Shown in pieces: positions 35,732 to 43,723 of a stretch of DNA of 64,000 nucleotides; position 1 is the first letter of the stretch; the number at the start of each line of letters is the position of its first letter. Location: NCBI GenBank assembly GCA_963785155.1, contig CAWAUB010000008.1:62001-126000 (forward strand), in the 5' to 3' direction. Below the pieces are notes generated by a model. The model saw only the letters and a list, made by a program, of their open reading frames with translations. It ran no database searches and had not been told where the DNA came from. A program made the translations under genes and the position numbers. The DNA comes from DASUSH01 sp963785155. Lineage in GTDB: Bacteria > Actinomycetota > Thermoleophilia > Solirubrobacterales > 70-9.

Positions 35732-38011
35732 TTGAGGGGCAGCGGTACAGAGGGATTCGGGCTTCGCCCGCGCATCGCGCTGGTGTCAGTTGTCGTCGCT
35801 GCGCTCGCGGCCCTGAGCGCAAGCCCCGCGATGGCGCAGTCGGAGATCACCGCCCGCGGCAGCGTCGAGCAGGTCTACGTGACCGGCCTCGAGCCGAAGG
35901 CGGAGATGTCGCTGTTCGATCGCAAGGGGAAGGTGGTCGATACCGAGACGGCGAGCGCCGAGGGTGGCCTCCTCTTCCGCCGGGTGGAGCCTGGCGATGG
36001 CTACCGCGTCGGCGCGGGTGACAAGCCCGAGTCGGAGCCGCTCACCGTTCTCACCAAGCGCTCTGCGCCGCCGGACGAGTCGGTCTACGACCAGGAGATC
36101 CAGCCGGACGGCTACCAGTACCTGAAGACCCGCGACGGCACCGAGCTCGCGATCAGCGTCCACCCGCCGTCGGACGCCCCGACCCAACTCGGCGCCGCCC
36201 CGCCGCAGGTACCCATCGGCGCTCCCACGCCGACCCTGATCGAGTACTCCGGCTACGGCTACGCGAATCCGGCCGGCCCCGAGAGCGGGATCTCCATCGT
36301 CGGCAACCTGATGGGCTTCACGGTGGTCGACGTGAACATGCGGGGCACCGGCTGCTCGGGCGGCTCCTTCGACTTCTTCGAGCCGCTCCAGAACCTCGAC
36401 GGCTACGACGTGATCGAGACGATCGCCCGCCAGCCCTGGGTCGAGCACGGCAAGGTCGGGATGATGGGCATCTCCTACGGCGGGATCAGCCAGCTCTTCA
36501 CGGCCGCCACGCAGCCGCCCAGCCTGGCCGCGATCACCCCCATCTCGCTCATCGACCAGGTCCAGACGACGCTCTATCCGGGCGGGATCCTGAACACAGG
36601 CTTCGCGTACGAGTGGGCCAAGGACAGGGCCGAGGAGGCCCAGCCGGCCGGCCCCGAGAGCGGCCAGGGATGGGCCTATCAGCGCATCCAGGAGGGCGAC
36701 GAGACCTGCGCGGCGAACCAGGCGCTCCACGGCGAGGCACCCGACCTGCTGCAGAAGGTCAAGCGCAACGACACCTACCGCCCGAAGGTCGCCGACCCGC
36801 TGTCGCCGATCACGTTCGTCGACAAGATCAACGTCCCCACATACATGGCCTGCCAGTGGCAGGACGAGCAGACCGGCGGCCACTGCCCGACCATGGCGAG
36901 CCGCCTCACCGGCACGGACAAGAAGTGGATCACCTACACGAACGGGACCCACGTCGACTCGCTTGCCCCAGCGTCCGTCAACCGCTGGTTCGACTTCCTC
37001 CAGCTCTACGTCGCCCGGCGCAACCCAGCCATCTATGCGCCGATCCTGCAGGCGGGAGCTCCCGCCTTCTACCAGGTGGCGATGGGCGTGTCCGGGGTGA
37101 CGATCCCGCCCGATCCGGTGCAGCAGCAGCCGACCTACGAGGCGGCGCTCGCCGAGTTCGAGAAGATGCCGGAGGTCCAGATCGACTTCGACAACGGCGC
37201 CGGCGCCCAGCCCGGCCAGCCCCGTGCCGGCTTCACCCGTGGCTTCGACACCTTCCCCGTGCCCGGCGCGAAGGGCCGCACCTGGCAGTTCTCCGAGAAC
37301 GGCGAGCTGAGCGAGGGTGACGGCACCGGTTCACCCGACGATTTCAAGTGGGACCCGGATGCGCGGCCGCTCGACAACCTCGAGGGCGGCTCGGGCTCCG
37401 GCGAGGGCGGCGTCTGGACCGCCAGCCCCGACTACAACTGGCTACAGCCCCCGAAGGGGACGGCGGCCGCCTATGTGACGGAGCCGCTGGAGGAGGACAC
37501 GATCGTTGCCGGCGCCGGCTACGTCGAGGCATGGGTCAAGGCGTCGGAGCCGAGCGTCGACCTTCAGGCGACGGTGACCGAGGTCAGGCCCGACGACAAG
37601 GAGACGTTCGTCCAGGGCGGGTGGCTGCGCTCGGACATGCGGAAGCTCGACCCGAAGAAGAGCACGCCGCTCGAGCCCGTCCTGAGCCTCCGGAACCGCG
37701 ACCGCAAACCGCTGCCCGCAGGCCGCTTCACGAAGGTGACGATCCCGCTCTACTACCAGGGGCACGCCTACCGCGCGGGCTCGCGGATCCGGGTCCTGAT
37801 CTCCGCGCCCGGCGGCGATCAGCCGATCTGGGCGTTCAAGAAGACGGACCCGAAGGGAACCGCGAAGGTCTCGATCGCCCACGACGAGAAGCACCCGTCG
37901 AACCTCACGCTGCCGGTTCTCCCGGACAGCGACATCCCCACCGAGCTGCCGCAGTGCCCGGCTCTGCGCGGCCAGCCATGCCGCGACTACGAGCCGCCCG
38001 CCACCGGCTGA
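35732..38011 (+). CDS. Secreted CocE/NonD family hydrolase (X-Pro dipeptidyl-peptidase-like)
   Basis: About 759 residues from TTG 35732. A signal peptide (ALVSVVVAALAALSASPAMAQ) and a small N-terminal beta domain come first. The CocE alpha/beta hydrolase follows, with TLIEYSGYGYANP, VVDVNMRGTGCSGG, the nucleophile MMGISYGGISQ and the His in TNGTHVDSL. The C-terminal jelly-roll domain of the family is present (ADIAGAG-like VAGAGYVEAWVKASEP to YRAGSRIRVLISAPGGDQP). The family includes cocaine esterase, glutaryl-7-ACA acylases and X-Pro peptidases, so the substrate is open. The start codon is uncertain because no ribosome site is obvious. A terminator-like hairpin follows at 38093. Confidence 0.87.
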   Translation: MRGSGTEGFGLRPRIALVSVVVAALAALSASPAMAQSEITARGSVEQVYVTGLEPKAEMSLFDRKGKVVDTETASAEGGLLFRRVEPGDGYRVGAGDKPESEPLTVLTKRSAPPDESVYDQEIQPDGYQYLKTRDGTELAISVHPPSDAPTQLGAAPPQVPIGAPTPTLIEYSGYGYANPAGPESGISIVGNLMGFTVVDVNMRGTGCSGGSFDFFEPLQNLDGYDVIETIARQPWVEHGKVGMMGISYGGISQLFTAATQPPSLAAITPISLIDQVQTTLYPGGILNTGFAYEWAKDRAEEAQPAGPESGQGWAYQRIQEGDETCAANQALHGEAPDLLQKVKRNDTYRPKVADPLSPITFVDKINVPTYMACQWQDEQTGGHCPTMASRLTGTDKKWITYTNGTHVDSLAPASVNRWFDFLQLYVARRNPAIYAPILQAGAPAFYQVAMGVSGVTIPPDPVQQQPTYEAALAEFEKMPEVQIDFDNGAGAQPGQPRAGFTRGFDTFPVPGAKGRTWQFSENGELSEGDGTGSPDDFKWDPDARPLDNLEGGSGSGEGGVWTASPDYNWLQPPKGTAAAYVTEPLEEDTIVAGAGYVEAWVKASEPSVDLQATVTEVRPDDKETFVQGGWLRSDMRKLDPKKSTPLEPVLSLRNRDRKPLPAGRFTKVTIPLYYQGHAYRAGSRIRVLISAPGGDQPIWAFKKTDPKGTAKVSIAHDEKHPSNLTLPVLPDSDIPTELPQCPALRGQPCRDYEPPATG

Positions 38012-38092
38012 CCAGCCCTTAGGGACCATCCGACAACTCCCACGCACCTGGATGCGGCCGAATGAGCGTCGCGGATACGGCACCGTCGGAAC

Positions 38093-38117
38093 CCCCACAT
38101 GGCGATGCCATGCGGGG
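38093..38117 (+). terminator. Hairpin after the CocE gene, terminator candidate
   Basis: CCCC and CATGGC pair with GCCATG and GGGG around a GAT loop, with one A-C mismatch. It lies about 80 bases past the CocE stop and before the tRNA-Arg promoter region. No T-tract follows, as is usual in high-GC actinomycetes. Confidence 0.5.
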
Positions 38118-38186
38118 AACCCGCCGTCACCGCCCCGCTCGCTCCTCGACCGCCCCAGGCACGCGCGAGTCATTCGGATAGCCCCT

Positions 38187-38192
38187 TACAAT
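38187..38192 (+). promoter_or_regulatory. Candidate -10 box of tRNA-Arg(ACG)
   Basis: TACAAT, preceded by CCCCT, lies 29 bases before the mature tRNA 5' end. The identical hexamer precedes tRNA-Ser(GCT). It would place transcription start near 38199 with a short leader removed by RNase P. No clear -35. Confidence 0.45.
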
Positions 38193-38221
38193 CGCCCCTC
38201 CGGGGCGCCAGCCCCGAACCC

Positions 38222-38295
38222 GCGCCCGTAGCTCAGCCGGATAGAGCGTCGGTCTACGAAACCGAAGGTCACAGGTTCGAATCCTGTCGGGCGCG
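38222..38295 (+). tRNA. tRNA-Arg (anticodon ACG)
   Basis: Acceptor GCGCCCG pairs with CGGGCGC, discriminator G at 38295. D-arm AGCTCAGCCGGATAGAGC, anticodon arm TCGGTCTACGAAACCGA with ACG (wobble inosine expected, reading CGU/CGC/CGA), T-arm CAGGTTCGAATCCTG. CCA is not encoded. Confidence 0.97.
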
Positions 38296-38302
38296 TTGTT
38301 AG

Positions 38303-38652
38303 CTAGCCGATGCCGTGGACGTGGAGGTTCGCGTGGAAGTGGACCACCTTGGGGATCGCGTTGAAGTAGATGTTCCCCTCGACCCTGGTATCGCTCTTCC
38401 AGTGGCCGTGGATCTCGACGGAGCGCTCGTAGTCCCCGCTGTGCCAGCTGAAGTGCCCGTCGCGCACCCGCGCTCGCGGAAGTAGGTGATCGTCTGGTCG
38501 CGGTGCTCCACGTTGAAGTTGTAGACGTGCGGATGAGCGTGGCGGGAGAACCCGAACCGGACCTTGTGGCCGTGCGCATCGGCGCCGACATACGGTCCGG
38601 CATGCGGGGCTGTGGAAGCCACCGCCGGCACGGCGAGGATCGTGCCCGCCAC
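38303..38652 (-). CDS. Small secreted histidine-rich protein, one frameshift
   Basis: About 116 residues after repair, from GTG 38652. A short hydrophobic leader (VAGTILAVPAVAST) precedes a mature part unusually rich in His, many paired with aromatics: GADAHGHKVRFGFSRHAHP, NFNVEHRDQ, GHFSWHSGDYE, EIHGHWKSD, VHFHANLHVHGIG. One base is missing in the CCC run 38467-38469; adding it restores a continuous protein. The His spacing suggests metal binding. The family is not recognised. It lies between tRNA-Arg and the IPT-domain gene. Confidence 0.6.
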
Positions 38653-38784
38653 CGCCGCTAACCCGATTTACCAGCGCAAATTGCGCACGCGCGAAAGGTA
38701 CCGAATCAAAAGTTCAGGGTGGCCTCCCTGACGACAAGAGGCTGCCGGGACGCCATGCTGGTGTCGTTGAATGACCACCGCCGA

Positions 38785-40893
38785 ATGGGATCAACCGTGA
38801 ACGAGCGTCGTAGCGTCGTAACCGCGTTCTTTGTTTCGCTGGCAGCTCTCGCGTTGCTGGCTGCGCCGGCATCGGGGGCGAGCAAGCCCAAAATCAGCCG
38901 CATCGTTCCTGCGGAGGCCGTCGTCGGCTCGGCGATCGAGGTCAAGGGCTCCGGCCTGAGCGCACGCGGGCTGCGCGCCACCGTCGGAGGGAAGAAGGCG
39001 ACCGTCTTCCCAGAAAGCGCCCGGCGTATGCAGGTCGTAGTCCCGAAGCTCCCAAAGGGTGCCCACGAGCTCGTGGTCCGCCGGGGTCGCCGCTCGTCGT
39101 CCGCAACGGTCACGGTGCTGCGGCCGTTCGACGGCGAGATCGATGTGAAGGCCGACGAGAGCCGCGCCAGCGCGTCGCTGATCGGACCGGGCGGCGGCGA
39201 GGTCGTTGCCAATGGCAGGGACGGCACCCGGTACACGCTCTCGGTCCCCGCGGGAGCGCTCGCGCAGGACGAGACGATCACCGTTACCCCGGTGGTCGAG
39301 TTCCGGGGGCTGCCGCTGACCGGAGGCGATCCCTTCGGGGCGGTACTGGCTCCCGACGGGCTCCGCTTCGCCACCCCGGCGACGCTGAGAATCGAGGCCA
39401 AGCGCGCCTTTCCGCCGGCGACCGTGGGCTTCAGCTCGCCCGACGGCGGCGACGGTTTCGAGGTCCATCCGGCGACCGGCTCCGGTCGCGTCGTGACCTT
39501 CGAGATCGAGCACTTCAGCTCGGCCGGTGCCGGCGGCGCCACCGCCGCCGACTTCGCCAACGCGATCCAGCCGCTGATCGCGAATCTCGGGAACTTGACC
39601 GAGGGCCAGATTGAGACCGTCGCCGACCTGATCGGCACCTGGGACGCGTTGTTCCCGCCGGCCTTCTGCGCCTCCCAACCAGTCTGCGGCCAGGCCCTGC
39701 AGAAAGCCTTCGACTCGGCCGCCACCCTCATTGACGAGAGATGTGTGAGCGGGCGAGCGAATCCTCAGCTCTCGGCCGTCCGGGACCTGGTCAGGCTGGC
39801 CGCTCTCCACCAGCGCGTTGCTCTTGCGTCTGGACAGAACGCGTCCGAGGATCCGGGGAAGGTCTGCCGCGACGAGATCCTCGACGCGATCTTCACGCGC
39901 GCAAGGGCGGCGTCTGGATGCGGTGCCGGCGGCGATCCGCTCGGCCGCCACAACCTCGCCGCCGACGTTCCGACAAACGATGGCGGCGGCGGAGACATCG
40001 ACGGGGACGGCGAGCTGACGAATCTGGAGTTCCTGTTCTTCTTGATCGGTCCGCTGCAAGCCGAGGGACTCGAAATCGGTGAGGAGGCACAGAGCTGCGC
40101 CCTGAATGCCCTCGACGCACTCCCCGGGGCGGGGAGGACGCTTTGCGCCTCCGATCGCCCCGCGGCGGAGCGAAACCTGGTCCGCGCGCTGGACTACGCC
40201 CAGGCCCTCCAGCAGGTGCTGCAGCCGTTCATCGACGCACTCGACTTCTGCCGGATCGAGATCGAGGTCACGCCCGCCGACGTCACCGTCACGGTGGGCG
40301 CCCAGCAGCCATTCGCCGCCACAACCGCCAACACCACCCTCGACCCGAACAACGAGGGCGTCACCTGGAGCGCCACCGGTGGGACGATCACTCCCGGCGG
40401 CGTCTACACGGCGCCCGTTATCCCAGGCACCTACGTCGTCACCGCGACCAGCGTCCTCAACCCACAGCGCAAGGACACCGCCACGGTTCTGGTCAGGGGG
40501 CCCTACGACCTGAGGGTGAGTTTGACCGACGAGACCGATCCGGCGCCGGGTACGGCGTTCTACCAGTACACGGTTACGAACGACGGCCCGCACACGGCGC
40601 GGTCCGTGCAGGTGACGTTCCAGTTCTCAGCGCCGGCGGGTGCGGGCTGCACCGGCTCGCAGGTATTCCAGCTCGGTGACATCGCGGTGGGCCAGACCGT
40701 GGCCAGCTCGACCTCAGCCTCATGCTCGGCCGTGGGTCAGCACAACGTCACAGTCTCGATGACCGCACAGGGAACTCCACCCGACGCTGAGGTCGCTCCG
40801 GCGAACAACTCCGACCAGGAGACGACCCGGATCGACGTACATGAGAACCCCTGCCCGGTCTTCGACCCCGACGACCCGGACTGCTTTCTCTAG
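38785..40893 (+). CDS. Secreted IPT/ZU5-like/DUF11 multidomain surface protein
   Basis: About 702 residues from ATG 38785 (GTG 38797 with GGGA upstream is equally possible). Signal peptide AFFVSLAALALLAAPASGAS. Then an IPT/TIG domain (about 25-115, KISRIVPAEAVVGSAIEVKGSG), a ZU5-like domain (VSLIGPGGGEV-like SASLIGPGGGEVV, YTLSVPAGALAQDETITV), a helical Cys-containing middle region (FCASQPVCGQAL) with an EF-hand/dockerin-like loop (DIDGDGELTN), a bacterial Ig-like domain (VTWSATGGTITPGGVYTAP) and a C-terminal DUF11/CARDB-type domain (YTVTNDGPHTARSVQVTF). Likely a cell-surface or extracellular adhesin-type protein. No enzymatic motif seen. Confidence 0.78.
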   Translation: MGSTVNERRSVVTAFFVSLAALALLAAPASGASKPKISRIVPAEAVVGSAIEVKGSGLSARGLRATVGGKKATVFPESARRMQVVVPKLPKGAHELVVRRGRRSSSATVTVLRPFDGEIDVKADESRASASLIGPGGGEVVANGRDGTRYTLSVPAGALAQDETITVTPVVEFRGLPLTGGDPFGAVLAPDGLRFATPATLRIEAKRAFPPATVGFSSPDGGDGFEVHPATGSGRVVTFEIEHFSSAGAGGATAADFANAIQPLIANLGNLTEGQIETVADLIGTWDALFPPAFCASQPVCGQALQKAFDSAATLIDERCVSGRANPQLSAVRDLVRLAALHQRVALASGQNASEDPGKVCRDEILDAIFTRARAASGCGAGGDPLGRHNLAADVPTNDGGGGDIDGDGELTNLEFLFFLIGPLQAEGLEIGEEAQSCALNALDALPGAGRTLCASDRPAAERNLVRALDYAQALQQVLQPFIDALDFCRIEIEVTPADVTVTVGAQQPFAATTANTTLDPNNEGVTWSATGGTITPGGVYTAPVIPGTYVVTATSVLNPQRKDTATVLVRGPYDLRVSLTDETDPAPGTAFYQYTVTNDGPHTARSVQVTFQFSAPAGAGCTGSQVFQLGDIAVGQTVASSTSASCSAVGQHNVTVSMTAQGTPPDAEVAPANNSDQETTRIDVHENPCPVFDPDDPDCFL

Positions 40894-41832
40894 CTACTCG
40901 TTCATGTCGACGAAGGTGCCGTCCAGCAGCTTCGCCCGCTGCTCTTCGTCGTAGGCGGGTAGCTCCCCCGCCTGCTCGATGTGCTCGACGTAGGCGGCCA
41001 TCGCTCGGCGGGCCGGGTCGCTTCCGAGGGTCGCCAGGAACTCCGCCTGCTCCAGGCGCACTCCCGCATCGAGCGGCATCGACCCGCCCTCCAGCACCGA
41101 GCGCTTGACGGCGGCAACCGCGGCCTTGGAACGGCGGGCCATGCGCTCGGCCGTCTCAACGGCAACTGCGAGCAGCTGGTCGGGCTCCACGATCCGGTTC
41201 ACCATGCCGATCTCGAGTGCCTCGTCGGCCTCGACCGGCCGGCCCTCGAGCATGAGCTCGAGCGCTCGGGCTCGGCCGATCAGGCGGCTCAGGCGCTGGG
41301 TCCCGCCCCCGCCCGGAGGGAAGCCGAGCAGGATTTCGGGCTGGCCCACGATGCCGCCCACGCTGATCAGGCGCAGGTCGCAGGCCAGCGACAGCTCGCA
41401 GCCGCCGCCCATCGCGGCCCCGTTGATCGCCGCGATCCAGACGACCCCGCTCGCGCCCATCCGCCCGAGCGTGGCGTGGAAGGCGTGGAGGTTCACGATC
41501 CCGGCGGCGGGGCTCCTCTCCAGGCCCTGGCCCACCGCGGGAATCCGCTCGAGGCCGCGGACCACGTCCCCGATCGCGCGCACCTGCCCAGGCGAGAGCG
41601 AGGGAGCCCGTTTTGCGCCCGCGAGCAGGGCTCTGACGTCGTAGTGGGCGAGAAACCGCTCCGGATGGGCGCCGGTCAGGACCACGGCGCCGATCCCGTC
41701 GTCGGCCTCCGCCTCGACCGATAGCGCGTCGAGCTCGGCGATCATCGCCGGCGTCATCAGGGCGTGTGGCGGATTGTCCAGGGTCGCGACGATGACGCGA
41801 CCCTCTCTCTGCACCTTGACCTGCGCTCCCAC
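40894..41832 (-). CDS. Enoyl-CoA hydratase/isomerase family protein
   Basis: 312 residues from GTG 41832, chosen because GGGAGG lies five bases upstream. Crotonase fold: VIVATLDNPPHALMTPAMIAEL, IGAVVLTGAHPERFLAHYDV, the oxyanion-hole and first Glu region INGAAMGGGCELSLACDLRLIS, and the second catalytic Glu in VGQPEILLGFPPGGGGTQRL. Both glutamates of true hydratases are kept. Probably acts in fatty acid or amino acid breakdown in the cytoplasm. It is divergent from the Hpt gene and abuts the surface protein gene end to end. Confidence 0.92.
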   Translation of the reverse strand: MGAQVKVQREGRVIVATLDNPPHALMTPAMIAELDALSVEAEADDGIGAVVLTGAHPERFLAHYDVRALLAGAKRAPSLSPGQVRAIGDVVRGLERIPAVGQGLERSPAAGIVNLHAFHATLGRMGASGVVWIAAINGAAMGGGCELSLACDLRLISVGGIVGQPEILLGFPPGGGGTQRLSRLIGRARALELMLEGRPVEADEALEIGMVNRIVEPDQLLAVAVETAERMARRSKAAVAAVKRSVLEGGSMPLDAGVRLEQAEFLATLGSDPARRAMAAYVEHIEQAGELPAYDEEQRAKLLDGTFVDMNE

Positions 41833-41877
41833 TTCAGCCTCCCGGTTTGGTTTCGCCGTCCGCAATCAGGTCACAAT

Positions 41878-42204
41878 ATGACCGTGGGGCAAGGGGATGA
41901 TTTCGCGCAGGCGCTCGCCGAGATAGGTGAGAAGCATCGCGCCGATGCGCTCGAAAACTTGGCGTTGCTCGAGGCCGCGGCGGCGGGGATCGCCGCGGGC
42001 GATATCGACCCAGGGGTACGCGACGAGGCCCGTTCCGCTGCCCACAAGCTGCGCGGATCGTTCGGCGTCTTCGGATTGAAGCGCGCGGGTCAGGTCGCGG
42101 GTTTGGTCGAGGATGTGCTCGCGGCCGAGGGACCGATCCCGCAGGAGAAGGCGTCAGAGGTCGAGCGCGCCGTGCAAGCCCTGCGCGCCGAGCTCGAGGA
42201 GTAG
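41878..42204 (+). CDS. Orphan Hpt domain phosphotransfer protein
   Basis: 108 residues from ATG 41878. An all-helical Hpt domain fills the protein: DFAQALAEIGEKHRADALENLALLEAA, then EARSAAHKLRGSFGVFGLKRAGQVAGLVED, with the phosphoacceptor His in AHKLRGS. No histidine kinase or receiver domain gene lies nearby, so its partners are encoded elsewhere. Cytoplasmic. Separated by 45 bp from the divergent hydratase gene and followed after 37 bp by the esterase gene. Confidence 0.88.
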   Translation: MTVGQGDDFAQALAEIGEKHRADALENLALLEAAAAGIAAGDIDPGVRDEARSAAHKLRGSFGVFGLKRAGQVAGLVEDVLAAEGPIPQEKASEVERAVQALRAELEE

Positions 42205-42241
42205 GGCGCTCCTCTCCTCGCCGCGCAGGGTTACGTGAAGG

Positions 42242-43429
42242 ATGTCCCGGAACGTCGCCCTCGCCACGATCGCGCTCTGCATGCTCGGCCTCGCCGCGGC
42301 GACAACGCCTGCGAGCGCGGCGGTCGCGCATCGTGACCTGAGCTACGACAACGGCTCGCCGCCCGCCGACCCGAACCTGAACGCGCTCGACCTCTACACC
42401 CCGGACGGCGCCCTCCCGTCAGACCAGCGGCCGGTCGTCGTCTACTTCCACGGCGGTGGCTGGAGCATCGGCGACAAGGCGAATCAGATCAGCCGCAAGG
42501 TGAACCTCTTCACCGGCGCCGGCTACGTCTTCGTCAGCGCCAACTACCGACTCTCGCCCGCCAACGAGAACGCCCTCGCGCCCGACCGGATCCGGTTTCC
42601 GGACCACCCCGACGACGTCGGCGAGGCCCTCGGCTGGCTCTCGCGCCACGCGGACGAGTTCGGCGGCGACCCCTCGCGGTTGATCCTGATGGGCCATTCC
42701 GCCGGTGCCCACCTGGTCTCCCTGGTCGGCACCGACCCTCGCTACGCGGAGGCGAGCGGGCTCGATCCCTGGCAGGTGATCGGCGTCGTCTCGCTCGACA
42801 CCGACACCTTCGACGTCGCCGACCGGATCGCCGAGGTCGGTGCCGCCGCCAAGAACACGTTCTACAACGCCTTCGCCACACCCGAGGAGAACGCGATCGA
42901 CGACGCCTGGTCGCTCGCCTCGCCACTGCGCTTCGCCGACGACGAGGACCCGCGTCAGCTGCTCGTCACCCAGGCTGCCGCCCCTAGCCGCCTCGACGAC
43001 ACGCGGGGGATGGCGAGCGCCCTCGGGCAGAACCCCGACGACGTCTTCGCGGCGCCCTTTGACCACGAGGGGATCAACGACGCCGTCGGCGACCCGGGAG
43101 ACACCTCGGGAGAGACCGGAGCGATCCTTGCCTTCGCCGAGCGGATGGTGGCGGCGTCGGAGGAGCCGTCGGTCAGCCTGGCCGACCACCCTGCAAAGCG
43201 GGTCAAGACTTCGAAGCGGAGGGCCAAGGTCCGTTTCCGTCTCCGCTCGAGCGTTGACGGATCGACCTTTGAATGCGCGCTCGACTCGAAGCGCCTGGAG
43301 GAGTGCTCGAAGCGAGCGACGTTCAGGGCCCGGACGGGCCGGCATCGGTTCAGATACCGGGCGCTCGGCGAGCAGGGACGCCCGGGCGAGACCTCGGCAT
43401 TCGGATTCAGCGTTGCCCGAACCAAGTGA
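42242..43429 (+). CDS. Secreted alpha/beta hydrolase (esterase) with C-terminal beta domain
   Basis: 395 residues from ATG 42242. Signal peptide ALATIALCMLGLAAATTPASA. The esterase domain of the HSL/BD-FAE type has the oxyanion motif VVYFHGGGWSIGDK, the nucleophile LMGHSAGAHL and a late His in FDHEGIND. Residues about 315-395 form a separate domain (KVRFRLRSSVDGSTFECALD, RLEECS, FRYRALGEQGRPG) that resembles a beta module found repeatedly in actinobacterial surface proteins, with two Cys that can pair. Probably exported and active on acylated substrates. It follows the Hpt gene. Confidence 0.86.
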   Translation: MSRNVALATIALCMLGLAAATTPASAAVAHRDLSYDNGSPPADPNLNALDLYTPDGALPSDQRPVVVYFHGGGWSIGDKANQISRKVNLFTGAGYVFVSANYRLSPANENALAPDRIRFPDHPDDVGEALGWLSRHADEFGGDPSRLILMGHSAGAHLVSLVGTDPRYAEASGLDPWQVIGVVSLDTDTFDVADRIAEVGAAAKNTFYNAFATPEENAIDDAWSLASPLRFADDEDPRQLLVTQAAAPSRLDDTRGMASALGQNPDDVFAAPFDHEGINDAVGDPGDTSGETGAILAFAERMVAASEEPSVSLADHPAKRVKTSKRRAKVRFRLRSSVDGSTFECALDSKRLEECSKRATFRARTGRHRFRYRALGEQGRPGETSAFGFSVARTK

Positions 43430-43723
43430 CGATCGGCTCAAAGGACCCCGGACGTTGCAGGTTTGAGCAGGTTCTTCGGCCCGCCTAGGTAGTTCCTACT
43501 GACGAGGTCTGCGGCTTAACCAGGGAATGTCCGCGTCTTCCCCCGGATGAAGTAACTCTGCAACCAGCGTAGATTTGACGCGTTGCTATCGGGCCATGTG
43601 GTTTCGACAGCAACAGGCGGCAGCAGGGGAAACACCAAGACATAACGGGCGGCGGGCCCGGAGCAGGAGGCGCCAGTTCCGGCGCGATCGTGGCTTGCCA
43701 CGAGAGTCGGAGCGAGGATCCCC
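43430..43723. promoter_or_regulatory. 294-bp leader/intergenic region with two adjacent hairpins before the giant surface protein gene
   Basis: This gap is less GC-rich than its flanks and holds no convincing ORF. Just before the next gene lie two perfect hairpins: GCGCC/GGCGC with loop AGTTCC (43670-43685) and the 16-bp palindrome TCGTGGCTTGCCACGA (43688-43703), followed by the ribosome site GAGGAT at about 43711. They could be an operator or a translational control element. No known riboswitch consensus was recognised. Confidence 0.45.

Noticed and set aside
39000..40593. 600-codon minus-strand frame opposite the IPT/DUF11 surface protein
   Set aside because: Shadow of a strongly supported plus-strand gene; no family motif and Arg/Gly/Asp-rich composition.
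43430..43723. Cyclic-di-GMP or other known riboswitch before the giant gene
   Set aside because: Consensus blocks of the GEMM, cobalamin, TPP and SAM classes were not found; only simple hairpins are visible.
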